Source: a virus
Reading direction: 5' to 3' (one strand)
Length of the DNA: 46,877 nucleotides
Virus record (IMG/VR): IMGVR_UViG_3300030419_007776
Span: 1-46,877 of that record
Shown here in pieces: positions 40,354 through 46,877 of the stretch. The notes beneath the pieces were generated by a model. It searched no databases. It had not been told where the DNA came from and saw only the letters and a program-made list of their open reading frames with translations. The position numbers and the translations under genes are program-made. Every line of letters starts with the position of its first letter. The first letter of the stretch is position 1.

Positions 40354-41377
40354 ATATGTTGGCGAATATGAAACAATAATTAAATGTAAAACAAAACAAA
40401 AAGTCGAGGGGACTTCTGGGGGTTTTGTTACAACGACATTGATTAACCTGATGAAAGCTGGTGAAATTGATTCTGCCATTGTAGTTGATTCTGATGGTAC
40501 CAAGGCTTTCTACAAAGAAGCAACAACTCCAGAAGAGATTCACAACGCCCGAGGGTCAAAATATCAACTTGTTTCTCCGTTCCCCTTGTTAAGTAAGATA
40601 GATAAAAACAAGAGGTACGCAGCTGTTCTTCTGCCGTGTCATATTCCAAAGGCACGCCGCATATCTGAGGCAAACAACGGAGCGATAAAATTAATAATAG
40701 GCCTTTTTTGTGGTTTTATGTTAGACAGGGCAGCTCCTGATAGATTAGTAAAGAGTTTGGGTATACCGGAATATGATGTAAAAAAATTAGAGTATCGGGG
40801 TGGCAAATTCCCTGGCGGCTTTAAGGTCCAAACACACTCAGGTAGGACTGTGCTTTGGCCAAAAAAGTACTATACCCTACTCAACAAAATGTTTGCCCCA
40901 AAGGGTTGTTTGATGTGCAATTATTTTGCAGCCGATGCCGCTGATATTGCTGTGGGTGATGCGTGGGAAGAGACAGAATATACAAGGGTTATTTTAAGAA
41001 ACCAAACAGCCCTGCAATATTTTGAAAAGGTGAGAGATAGGTTTATTGTAAAAGACAGTGGGTTTGACGACATATATAAGACTCAATGGCACTTATTACA
41101 ATTTAAAAAACGTAGTGCTCATATTCGTAAAAAAGTCATTAGACCGAAAAAGGAACATGAGGGTAAGAAACTTCCTCTGTATGAAACCATAACTTCGTAT
41201 TTTTTTATATATGAAATTCTGTTTATCAGGAAAATTAGAGAGTATTTGTTGGCACTGAACCCTCGTATACTCCTGTTGTTAAATCGAACGATTCGTAAGC
41301 TTGATTTTTCTATCGGCAATAGAAACAAAAAATATATCTTACAGGACCTTAATGGAGAAAAGATTGATGACAAGTGA
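40337..41377 (+). CDS. FrhB/F420-dehydrogenase beta-subunit family Fe-S protein
   Basis: About 346 aa; the start could be 40319, 40337 or 40340, all inside the end of the previous gene. GTSGGFVTTTLINLMKAGEI (S-G-G-x-V/F-T-x-x-L), RGSKYQLVSPFPLL, VLLPCHIPKARR, IGLFCGFMLD, LEYRGGKFPGGF and GCLMCNYFAADAADIAVGDA follow the order of the FrhB/FdhB-C family, including Cys residues for Fe-S. In polysaccharide clusters such proteins accompany pyruvyltransferases or radical SAM enzymes. It may pass electrons to the radical SAM neighbour. Start uncertain. Confidence 0.78.
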   Translation: MMNSSKYVGEYETIIKCKTKQKVEGTSGGFVTTTLINLMKAGEIDSAIVVDSDGTKAFYKEATTPEEIHNARGSKYQLVSPFPLLSKIDKNKRYAAVLLPCHIPKARRISEANNGAIKLIIGLFCGFMLDRAAPDRLVKSLGIPEYDVKKLEYRGGKFPGGFKVQTHSGRTVLWPKKYYTLLNKMFAPKGCLMCNYFAADAADIAVGDAWEETEYTRVILRNQTALQYFEKVRDRFIVKDSGFDDIYKTQWHLLQFKKRSAHIRKKVIRPKKEHEGKKLPLYETITSYFFIYEILFIRKIREYLLALNPRILLLLNRTIRKLDFSIGNRNKKYILQDLNGEKIDDK

Positions 41378-42227
41378 AGAAAATGGTTTAATTAAGTGTT
41401 TTGTTACGGGCCATCGAGGATTTATTGGAACTAAACTTTTTTCACAGTTAAAAGAGCTTGGGTACGATGTTAAGGGTATGGACCTAGTTGAATATCAAAA
41501 TGTGATCGAAGATCTAGATTCGCTTGGTGATTGGAGACCAGATTATATCTTCCACCTAGCTGCAATTCCACGGGTGCCGTATAGTTTGGAGCATCCCGAA
41601 GAGGTGCTTGAAAATAACGTGCTTTCAACAATTCGCATTCTTGATTATGCAAGACGAAGTGGTACACGTCGAGTAATATATTCTAGTTCTTCTTCTGTTG
41701 TTGGTAACGGGGATGGACCAACAAGTCCGTATGGAGCGTCGAAACTAATTCCAGAAACTCTTTGTAAAAATTACTCAGATGTTTTTAATCTGGATACTGT
41801 TTGTTTAAGATATTTTAACGTATATTCAGAGGACCAAACAGTTAAGGGTCCGTACGCCACAGCAATTGCGAATTTTATGCACTGCATTAGAGAGGGTAAG
41901 AATCCATATATAACTGGTGATGGTGAACAACGGCGCGATATGTTGCATGTTGCTGATGCAGTATCGGCAAATATTTTTTGTATGAATTATGAGGGCTATT
42001 TTGGTGGCCAAAACTTTGATACTGCAACTGGTGCCAACATTTCATTGAATGAGATAAAAGAAATAGTACACAAGTATCACCCTAGTGTTGTTTTTGACAA
42101 AATGCCAGAGCGAAGAGGCGACGTTAGGGAAACTTGCGCAGACACCCAACCCCTCAAGGCACTTGGGTGGTCTACAAAGGTGGATGTAATAGGCGGGATA
42201 CATAGCTGTTTTAACTTTGAGGAGTAG
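41367..42227 (+). CDS. NAD-dependent epimerase (UDP-glucose 4-epimerase-like SDR)
   Basis: 286 aa from ATG at 41367, overlapping the previous gene by 11 bases; an earlier in-frame start at 41301 is unlikely. KCFVTGHRGFIGTKLFSQLK is the Rossmann loop, HLAAIPRVPYSLEHPEEVLE the nucleotide-sugar region, and SPYGASKLIPETLCKNY the YxxxK. SSSSSVVGNGD supplies the catalytic Ser. RYFNVYSEDQTVKGPYATAI is GalE-like. Two bases separate it from the dehydrogenase gene. Substrate is probably a UDP-sugar. Confidence 0.87.
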   Translation: MTSEENGLIKCFVTGHRGFIGTKLFSQLKELGYDVKGMDLVEYQNVIEDLDSLGDWRPDYIFHLAAIPRVPYSLEHPEEVLENNVLSTIRILDYARRSGTRRVIYSSSSSVVGNGDGPTSPYGASKLIPETLCKNYSDVFNLDTVCLRYFNVYSEDQTVKGPYATAIANFMHCIREGKNPYITGDGEQRRDMLHVADAVSANIFCMNYEGYFGGQNFDTATGANISLNEIKEIVHKYHPSVVFDKMPERRGDVRETCADTQPLKALGWSTKVDVIGGIHSCFNFEE

Positions 42228-42229
42228 AT

Positions 42230-43072
42230 ATGAAGATTGGAATTATTGGTCAAGGTTTTGTCGGAGAGGCAGTTAATCAAGGGCTAAAAAATCATTTTCA
42301 AATAGAAACGTACGATAAATACGTCAGTGAAAAATCAACTTGCACAAGTTTAGTTGAGTTGTGTGAAAAGACAAAGATTTTATTTTTGTGTCTTCCAACT
42401 CCCATGAATCGCGATGGGTCTTGTAATTTACAGATCGTTGAACAAACGATTCGCGAGATAGACGAAAATACGCAAGGAAAACACACCGTAATAATTAAGT
42501 CTACGGTACCGCCCGGTACAACTGAAAAAATTAATGCCAAATATAAGAATATAAATGCAGTATTTAATCCTGAATTCTTAACCGAGGCGAACTACATTGA
42601 TGATTTTAAGAACCAAGATAGAATCATTATCGGTGGCCCACGCCCATATTCAACAAAGGTAAAAAACTTGTACGAAAAGGTTTTTAAGAACGTTCCAATT
42701 ATAAAAACTAAATCTACAATTGCTGAAATGGTAAAGTATACTGCAAATTGTTTTTTGGCCACAAAGGTATCATTTGCTAATGAAATAAAGCAAATCTGCG
42801 ATCATGTTGACGTTGATTATGATAAAGTTATTGAATATGCAACATATGACAATCGCCTCGGCCACTCACATTGGAAGGTGCCTGGACCTGACGGGAAACT
42901 TGGGTTCGGTGGTTCATGTTTTCCAAAAGATATCAATGCTTTGATTTATTTTTCAAAGGCGATGGATATTGACGTGGGCGTATTGAGTGCGGTATGGCAA
43001 ACAAATTTAAAAGTTCGACCGGAGAGGGATTGGGAAAACCTCAAAGGACGCGCAGTAAGTGAAGATAATTAA
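42230..43072 (+). CDS. UDP-glucose/GDP-mannose dehydrogenase-like, lacking the C-terminal domain
   Basis: 280 aa. MKIGIIGQGFVGEAVNQGLK is the NAD loop, TVIIKSTVPPGTTEKI and FNPEFLTEANYIDDFKNQDR follow, and KLGFGGSCFPKDINALIYFS (about 223-242) has the catalytic Cys. Full-length family members are about 390-450 aa with a third UDP-binding domain, which is missing here; the protein ends soon after the dimer helix (PERDWENLKG). It may be inactive alone, need a partner, or be a minimal form with another substrate. It is the last gene of the cluster. Confidence 0.85.
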   Translation: MKIGIIGQGFVGEAVNQGLKNHFQIETYDKYVSEKSTCTSLVELCEKTKILFLCLPTPMNRDGSCNLQIVEQTIREIDENTQGKHTVIIKSTVPPGTTEKINAKYKNINAVFNPEFLTEANYIDDFKNQDRIIIGGPRPYSTKVKNLYEKVFKNVPIIKTKSTIAEMVKYTANCFLATKVSFANEIKQICDHVDVDYDKVIEYATYDNRLGHSHWKVPGPDGKLGFGGSCFPKDINALIYFSKAMDIDVGVLSAVWQTNLKVRPERDWENLKGRAVSEDN

Positions 43073-43085
43073 GGAGGAAAAAACG

Positions 43086-43280
43086 ATGAAACTTTCAGAT
43101 CAGGCATTAGGCGCTATCATGCTGGCTTTACAGAAAAGTCTTTTGGAGCAGACAGATATCACCCCAGTATTGAAGGAGTTCGATTTTGTTACACAGGGAC
43201 CCAATCAGGCAGAGTTGATAGTGACTAACCCGCCGACAGTGCAGTTTGATAGAGATCATTTTAGTGATAAAGATGCCTAG
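43086..43280 (+). CDS. Hypothetical 64-aa protein
   Basis: A strong AAGGAGG at 43071-43077 sits 8 bases before the ATG. The protein MKLSDQALGAIMLALQKSLL continues with TDITPVLKEFDFVT and ends in an acidic tail. I have an impression of having seen similar small proteins in T4-like marine phages, but cannot name a function. The frame is also open upstream to 43059, but the ribosome site favours 43086. It starts a group of small genes before the late sigma factor. Confidence 0.6.
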   Translation: MKLSDQALGAIMLALQKSLLEQTDITPVLKEFDFVTQGPNQAELIVTNPPTVQFDRDHFSDKDA

Positions 43281-43527
43281 ATACGTTTATTATTGTAACT
43301 CTTGCGAACAAGTATTTGAGCAATCCCACTCAATAAAGATAAGACTTGAAGACTGTCACTTGTGTAGTGGGCAGGACTGCCTTAAAAGACTGCCATCAAC
43401 CACAAGAGTAATGAAATACAATAAGAATAACGATAAAAAAGTTGGCCAAGTTGTAAAGCAACACATTGAAGAGACAAGAAGGGAAATTAAAAAAGACAAG
43501 GAAGAAGCGATGAGGGAGTGGAAATAG
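43273..43527 (+). CDS. FmdB-type zinc-ribbon protein
   Basis: 84 aa from ATG at 43273. MPRYVYYCNSCEQVFEQSHS has the C-x-x-C knuckle and aromatic start of FmdB-like zinc ribbons, and CHLCSGQDCLKRLPS supplies the second Cys pair. A basic, highly charged C-terminal helix follows (ETRREIKKDKEEAMREWK). Small zinc ribbons of this type are common in T4-like phages. It probably binds nucleic acid or a protein partner. It overlaps its upstream neighbour by 8 bases. Confidence 0.72.
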   Translation: MPRYVYYCNSCEQVFEQSHSIKIRLEDCHLCSGQDCLKRLPSTTRVMKYNKNNDKKVGQVVKQHIEETRREIKKDKEEAMREWK

Positions 43528-43862
43528 TGGTATTAACAATTGTAATTTTATCTCTTTTATTGCTTCTGTCTATTTCATTGATCGTGCTGCTGGTTTGGTA
43601 TACTAGAAATCTTGCCGATGAATTATTGTTTGTGTCCAATAATATCGGAGACATGATGGGTTTATTGAAAGAATATCAAGAGCACATTGAGGCTTTGTAT
43701 TCGATGGAGATGTTCTACGGAGACGAGACACTTAGGGGGCTAATAGATCATACTAACTTTGTAATTGAGGAAATTAAAGTTTTTGAAGATATTTATGGGC
43801 TCACTATTGAAGAGGAGGAGCCTGTTATAGATGACGAAACAGAACCAACCCAAGAAGCGTAA
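43527..43862 (+). CDS. Small membrane protein with acidic tail
   Basis: 111 aa from GTG at 43527 (TAGTG overlap); a GTG at 43518 is possible, but GGGAG at 43512-43516 is better spaced for 43527. Residues 1-25 (VLTIVILSLLLLLSISLIVL) form one transmembrane helix. The rest is helical and acidic, with DIYGLTIEEEEPVIDDETEP at the end. It overlaps the late sigma gene by 32 bases. Probably an inner-membrane protein with a cytoplasmic tail; function unknown. Confidence 0.65.
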   Translation: MVLTIVILSLLLLLSISLIVLLVWYTRNLADELLFVSNNIGDMMGLLKEYQEHIEALYSMEMFYGDETLRGLIDHTNFVIEEIKVFEDIYGLTIEEEEPVIDDETEPTQEA

Positions 43863-44544
43863 GCGAAGAAAGAAGAAAAAGAATTACTACTTTACAGAAG
43901 TACACGAGAAGGCAATTCTTCAGTATTGTGCGACAAGAGATCAGAAAGTGCGGACAGAACTGTATATTGAGTATATCCAGCCAGCTTTTAATGAGATGGT
44001 TGACAAGATAGCATACACTTATAAGTTTACTTCTTTGCCAAACATAGATTATCTCAAAGATGACTGTAAGATTTGGCTCACAACCATTTTGGATAAATTT
44101 GATCCGTCTAAGGGCTCTAAGGCTTTTAGTTATTTTAGTGTCATAACTAAAAACTGGTTTATTCACAAGGTAAAGAAAACTAAATTTTATAATGAGCGCG
44201 AAGTTCGATATGAAGACGCTTTTAAGGACATTGAAGATGTCCAGACGGTCACCAATCACGAGTACGTTGATAAGAGAGAAGATAGGGAATTCTGGATAAA
44301 CTTCTTTAAAGAAGTTGAGACTTGGGATAAAGATCTGCTGAAAGAGAACGAGCAAAGAGTGTTGAAGGCTGTTAAGGTGCTTTTTGATAGCAGTGATGAT
44401 ATAGAAATTTTTAATAAGAAAGCTATTTATCTATACTTGCGAGAGTTGACAGGGCTGAATACAAAACAGGTAGTCAACAATTTAAACAAGCTGCGAGTGA
44501 AATACAGGGTTTTCAAAAAGAAATGGGACACGGGAAAAATTTAG
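43831..44544 (+). CDS. Late-transcription sigma factor (T4 gp55-like)
   Basis: 237 aa. A strongly basic N-terminus (PKKRKRRKKKKNYYF) is followed by a helical core. LTTILDKFDPSKGSKAFSYF and SVITKNWFIHKVKK (about residues 86-117) match the sigma region 2-like segment of T4 gp55 ('F-D-P-x-K-x-x-x-x-F-x-Y-F-x-x-x-x-x-N'). In T4, gp55 with gp33 and the sliding clamp directs RNA polymerase to late promoters. AGGAGGAG precedes the ATG. Its presence is the best single sign of T4-like regulation here. It overlaps the next gene by 22 bases. Confidence 0.82.
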   Translation: MTKQNQPKKRKRRKKKKNYYFTEVHEKAILQYCATRDQKVRTELYIEYIQPAFNEMVDKIAYTYKFTSLPNIDYLKDDCKIWLTTILDKFDPSKGSKAFSYFSVITKNWFIHKVKKTKFYNEREVRYEDAFKDIEDVQTVTNHEYVDKREDREFWINFFKEVETWDKDLLKENEQRVLKAVKVLFDSSDDIEIFNKKAIYLYLRELTGLNTKQVVNNLNKLRVKYRVFKKKWDTGKI

Positions 44545-44831
44545 AAGAGTTTATTGAAGAAACAGTGTCTAATATAAGAGACGACAGGGACACTGTGAAG
44601 TATCTGCTGACAGATCTTTTAGCGGAAATTAAAAACTCAAACCACTCCCATCGTGATATTGGATTAATTGCAGCCAAATATGTAGAAACTTTGCAAAGAT
44701 CCAACGAGCAACTCGTAAAAGTAACGTCATTAATCCAGAAAGACACGAAATCCTCTGATGGCTTAACGCTGGAAGACAAGAAGGAACTTTTTGATTTAAT
44801 TAATTCGGATGACTCTGATGTGGGGACCTAA
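44523..44831 (+). CDS. Small helical protein, possible terminase small subunit
   Basis: 102 aa, all-helical by eye. KNSNHSHRDIGLIAAKYVET followed by LQRSNEQLVKVTSLIQKDTK resembles in layout the central coiled coil of T4 gp16 (small terminase), where a S-P-R-x-x-E-V segment precedes a helix with N-x-x-L-L/I. It could instead be a gp33-like co-activator, given its place after the gp55-like gene. The match is by pattern only and not strong. It begins inside the sigma gene and ends 2 bases before the hub gene. Confidence 0.4.
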   Translation: MGHGKNLEEFIEETVSNIRDDRDTVKYLLTDLLAEIKNSNHSHRDIGLIAAKYVETLQRSNEQLVKVTSLIQKDTKSSDGLTLEDKKELFDLINSDDSDVGT

Positions 44832-44833
44832 AA

Positions 44834-46615
44834 ATGCCGGACGACAATATGAGAGGTCTCCCAGGGGACTATGATTATGGCATTTTAAATTCTATTGATG
44901 TGCCGAAAGTCGGCGATGGTCTTGACTTGGCTGGTGCTGATCCGTGGCTAGTGTTGAGAAATGCTGCCGAAAAACAATTCATCCCTGACGCGATATCTAA
45001 TACCGGACCCTATCGTGGTATTGTTTTGCGAGTTGAAATAACACAACAAATACAATATAAAAATGTAGACGACGCAGCGTTTTATGTGTATCACACAAAT
45101 GAAGGCGGCGATGCTGCCAAGAGTCAGGGATACCCCGCTTCGACATCCCCGCCAGATTTAGTTAAAATAAAGGTTAGAATACCTGAGTTGCATGCACACT
45201 TGCCCGTACCAAAGGCTTGGGGCGATTTAGCAGAGGGTAACCATCATGCTGTCATTGATATGTATCCAACATATACAGCCCAATCCGACATGGTGCCAGC
45301 GCCTCGCCCAGGCGACATTGTTTGGGTGGATTATACCAATAAGAACGACTTTACTGACCCGATATACATAAGACCAGTTACTGAAAGACAATATTTTATT
45401 CAAGAATTGCAACAGACCTTGGGAAAAAACGCATTTGACCCATGTGTTAGAACCACATCTGGCGGCACTAACCCAGGCGACTCTACTCCTGCTGCTAATT
45501 CATCTGGTACACAAAACTACCCAAAAGGCGCCAGAAAAGAGCCAGCAGGCGAAACCGAGATCATAGAAAGCACAGAATTTCCGCCCAATAAAAGGCGCAA
45601 ACCAACGCTGGAAAGACTAGTGTCGGCCTCTGATTTGAAAGTTAAAGGGTGGGTTGGTAGATTACAAGAGAACGGGGACCGTGAGGTTGTTATTCTGGCA
45701 CCACAAACAACTACTTTTGAAAATGAAATTGAGATTATATATTGGATTCATGGCGGCGGCTCTTGGTTTAGCGCCAATACACCAAAATTTCTCATACAAA
45801 ACTTAAAAACCTTGTCGGGTCAACAAAGGAACGTGGTCTTGGTGTATATGCAGTTAAAATGGGCAAAGGGAATTTCTCCATTCAACCCAGAAAAGAAGGG
45901 AGGTAATTTAAGGTCCCTGCATGGAAAGACTCTTGAGATACTAAAAAGACATTTTTCAAATAGCCCAGAGGTAAGAGTTGGGTTCATAACAGTAGCTGCA
46001 CACAGTAAGGGCGGCCATGGGTTATATAATGCAGCACAAGCCGGCCAATTGCGGAATCTCGCACCAGACAAAATTACTTGTGCAGATTCAGAGTATGTGA
46101 AATTTGGAGTACCAGTCATTAGCGGTGTTTGGGATAATTATGTTTCAGCCGCCAGAAAAAACGTAGAGTTAAATTTATTGTGCATTTCTCCAAATCGACG
46201 GCCAGATGATTACCCAGAAGAAAATCAGGTTAGACATTATGGTGACAAGGTGGTTGAGGGAGATAATGGCAAACAGCCAAGAGAAGCAATGCAGAAACTT
46301 ATGCAAACAAAGCTTGGCACAAGGGTGGGCACAAAAAAAGTATCAGTAGAGTATGACAATAGCGCTCAGGAGGTAATTACGGACACCCCATTGGACCCTG
46401 ACGAAATTGCGAGAACAACGAAGGCGTATGTTACTTATGTACCTCTAATGTTAACCCATGGAGATATTGCAATAAAGCATGGAATAATGTTTAACGGCGC
46501 TGGCCCACAGCCAGCCAAACAGAACAAAGAAAACTCCGTTAAGGTCCCTACAAATACGGATAGCCCCACAGGCGCCGCAACACAAGAACAAGTTCAGCAA
46601 TCTGAGGCCAATTAG
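44834..46615 (+). CDS. Baseplate hub-like protein with alpha/beta-hydrolase domain
   Basis: 593 aa. Residues 55-190 look like the OB-fold domain of T4 gp5-type hub proteins (GIVLRVEITQQIQYKN, then VKIKVRIPELHAHLPVPKAW and PRPGDIVWVDYTNKND). A Gly/Ser/Pro linker follows. About residues 265-545 resemble an alpha/beta hydrolase: YWIHGGGSWF (oxyanion loop), AAHSKGGHGLYNAA with the nucleophile Ser near 391, CADSEYVK as possible Asp and LTHGDIAIKHG as possible His. T4 gp5 carries a lysozyme at this place; here an esterase-like domain replaces it. It may cut host surface esters or peptidoglycan. The N- and C-terminal ends are probably disordered. Confidence 0.7.
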   Translation: MPDDNMRGLPGDYDYGILNSIDVPKVGDGLDLAGADPWLVLRNAAEKQFIPDAISNTGPYRGIVLRVEITQQIQYKNVDDAAFYVYHTNEGGDAAKSQGYPASTSPPDLVKIKVRIPELHAHLPVPKAWGDLAEGNHHAVIDMYPTYTAQSDMVPAPRPGDIVWVDYTNKNDFTDPIYIRPVTERQYFIQELQQTLGKNAFDPCVRTTSGGTNPGDSTPAANSSGTQNYPKGARKEPAGETEIIESTEFPPNKRRKPTLERLVSASDLKVKGWVGRLQENGDREVVILAPQTTTFENEIEIIYWIHGGGSWFSANTPKFLIQNLKTLSGQQRNVVLVYMQLKWAKGISPFNPEKKGGNLRSLHGKTLEILKRHFSNSPEVRVGFITVAAHSKGGHGLYNAAQAGQLRNLAPDKITCADSEYVKFGVPVISGVWDNYVSAARKNVELNLLCISPNRRPDDYPEENQVRHYGDKVVEGDNGKQPREAMQKLMQTKLGTRVGTKKVSVEYDNSAQEVITDTPLDPDEIARTTKAYVTYVPLMLTHGDIAIKHGIMFNGAGPQPAKQNKENSVKVPTNTDSPTGAATQEQVQQSEAN

Positions 46616-46626
46616 GAATTAGCGAT

Positions 46627-46877
46627 ATGAGTGATGCAAAGACACCACAGGTTTCCAAAGAAAAAGAATCTGGCACCACTGCACCAGCAGAAGCACCTGT
46701 TAAATCACCCGTAAAGGAAAAATATAAAAATGTAACGCAAGAACCTGTAAAAAATAAAGAGAGCCGTGTTATTTTGGCAAACTACAAACACCCAGCCGCA
46801 ACTGGTAAGTATGCGGAACGTGGTGGTCTCCCACGAAACCAACCAGGGAGTGATGGCCTACCATTACTGAGACAGGT
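46627..46877 (+). CDS. Unknown protein, 3' partial
   Basis: A frame beginning ATG at 46627 (MSDAKTPQVSKEKESGTTAP) stays open to the end of the window, giving 83 codons so far. It is rich in Lys, Glu, Pro, Ala and Thr, likely disordered at first, then ANYKHPAATGKYAERGGLPR. It follows the hub-like gene by 11 bases and may be another tail or baseplate component. The product is not identified. Confidence 0.55.
   Translation, partial: MSDAKTPQVSKEKESGTTAPAEAPVKSPVKEKYKNVTQEPVKNKESRVILANYKHPAATGKYAERGGLPRNQPGSDGLPLLRQ

Noticed and set aside
16501-43072. Host bacterial capsule locus or integrated prophage boundary
   Set aside because: No transposase, integrase, att-like repeat, tRNA or bacterial housekeeping gene flanks the cluster, and phage genes continue on both sides in the same direction; a misassembly cannot be fully excluded without reads.
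43825-44355. A 176-aa hydrophobic minus-strand frame
   Set aside because: It is antisense to the gp55-like sigma gene, whose basic and Phe/Lys-rich codons produce Phe/Leu-rich complements.

Overview
The window is a stretch of a large, AT-rich tailed bacteriophage genome of broadly T4-like (marine myovirus) type. Support comes from a gp55-like late sigma factor, a gp5-like OB-fold baseplate hub protein, PhoH, a probable virion decoration protein, a tubulin/FtsZ-like GTPase and dense, overlapping, almost entirely plus-strand genes with Shine-Dalgarno sites. No ribosomal, tRNA or core bacterial genes were seen. The host cannot be named from the sequence.

Layout. (1) 1-9991: accessory and virion-associated genes: a nucleotidyltransferase-like protein, a tubulin/FtsZ-like protein, small SH3-like proteins, a decoration-type protein in its own transcription unit with a strong terminator, a Cys-rich lipoprotein, a short adenylosuccinate synthetase (PurA/PurZ family), a zinc metallopeptidase and an NMNAT-like nucleotidyltransferase. 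Five of these proteins carry a recurring short helical motif resembling K-[IL]-T-x3-L-x2-I-I-x-E-E. (2) 9992-12024: a structured leader ending in a terminator hairpin, then a complete type II glutamine synthetase overlapping a cysteine synthase gene by one base. (3) 12014-16493: the only minus-strand gene, a trypsin-like lipoprotein, divergent from a PIN-PhoH protein, two unknown proteins, a second metallopeptidase and a Cas4-like Fe-S nuclease. (4) 16501-43072: about 26.6 kb and 31 consecutive plus-strand genes for making and transferring modified sugars. They include GT4, GT2, TagF-like, DUF616 and other glycosyltransferases, FkbM and class I methyltransferases, a SIS-HAD fusion, a CMP-sugar synthetase-like enzyme, an ATP-grasp protein, a PIG-L deacetylase, four sugar-nucleotide SDRs, a short UDP-glucose dehydrogenase, a 2OG-Fe(II) oxygenase-like protein, a radical SAM enzyme and an FrhB-like protein. 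(5) 43086-46877: small proteins, a gp55-like late sigma factor, a small helical protein and a hub protein carrying an alpha/beta-hydrolase domain. The last gene runs off the end.

How it fits together. The sugar cluster has enzymes for NDP-sugar synthesis, decoration and transfer, but no visible flippase, polymerase, chain-length regulator or membrane-bound initiating transferase. That suggests addition of a complex oligosaccharide to an existing acceptor, either a virion protein or a host surface glycan, rather than a complete capsule pathway. This is inference. Glutamine synthetase, cysteine synthase and the PurA/PurZ-like enzyme look like auxiliary metabolic genes feeding nitrogen, sulfur and purine needs, or in the last case possibly modified-base synthesis. 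No intergenic gap exceeds about 150 bases.
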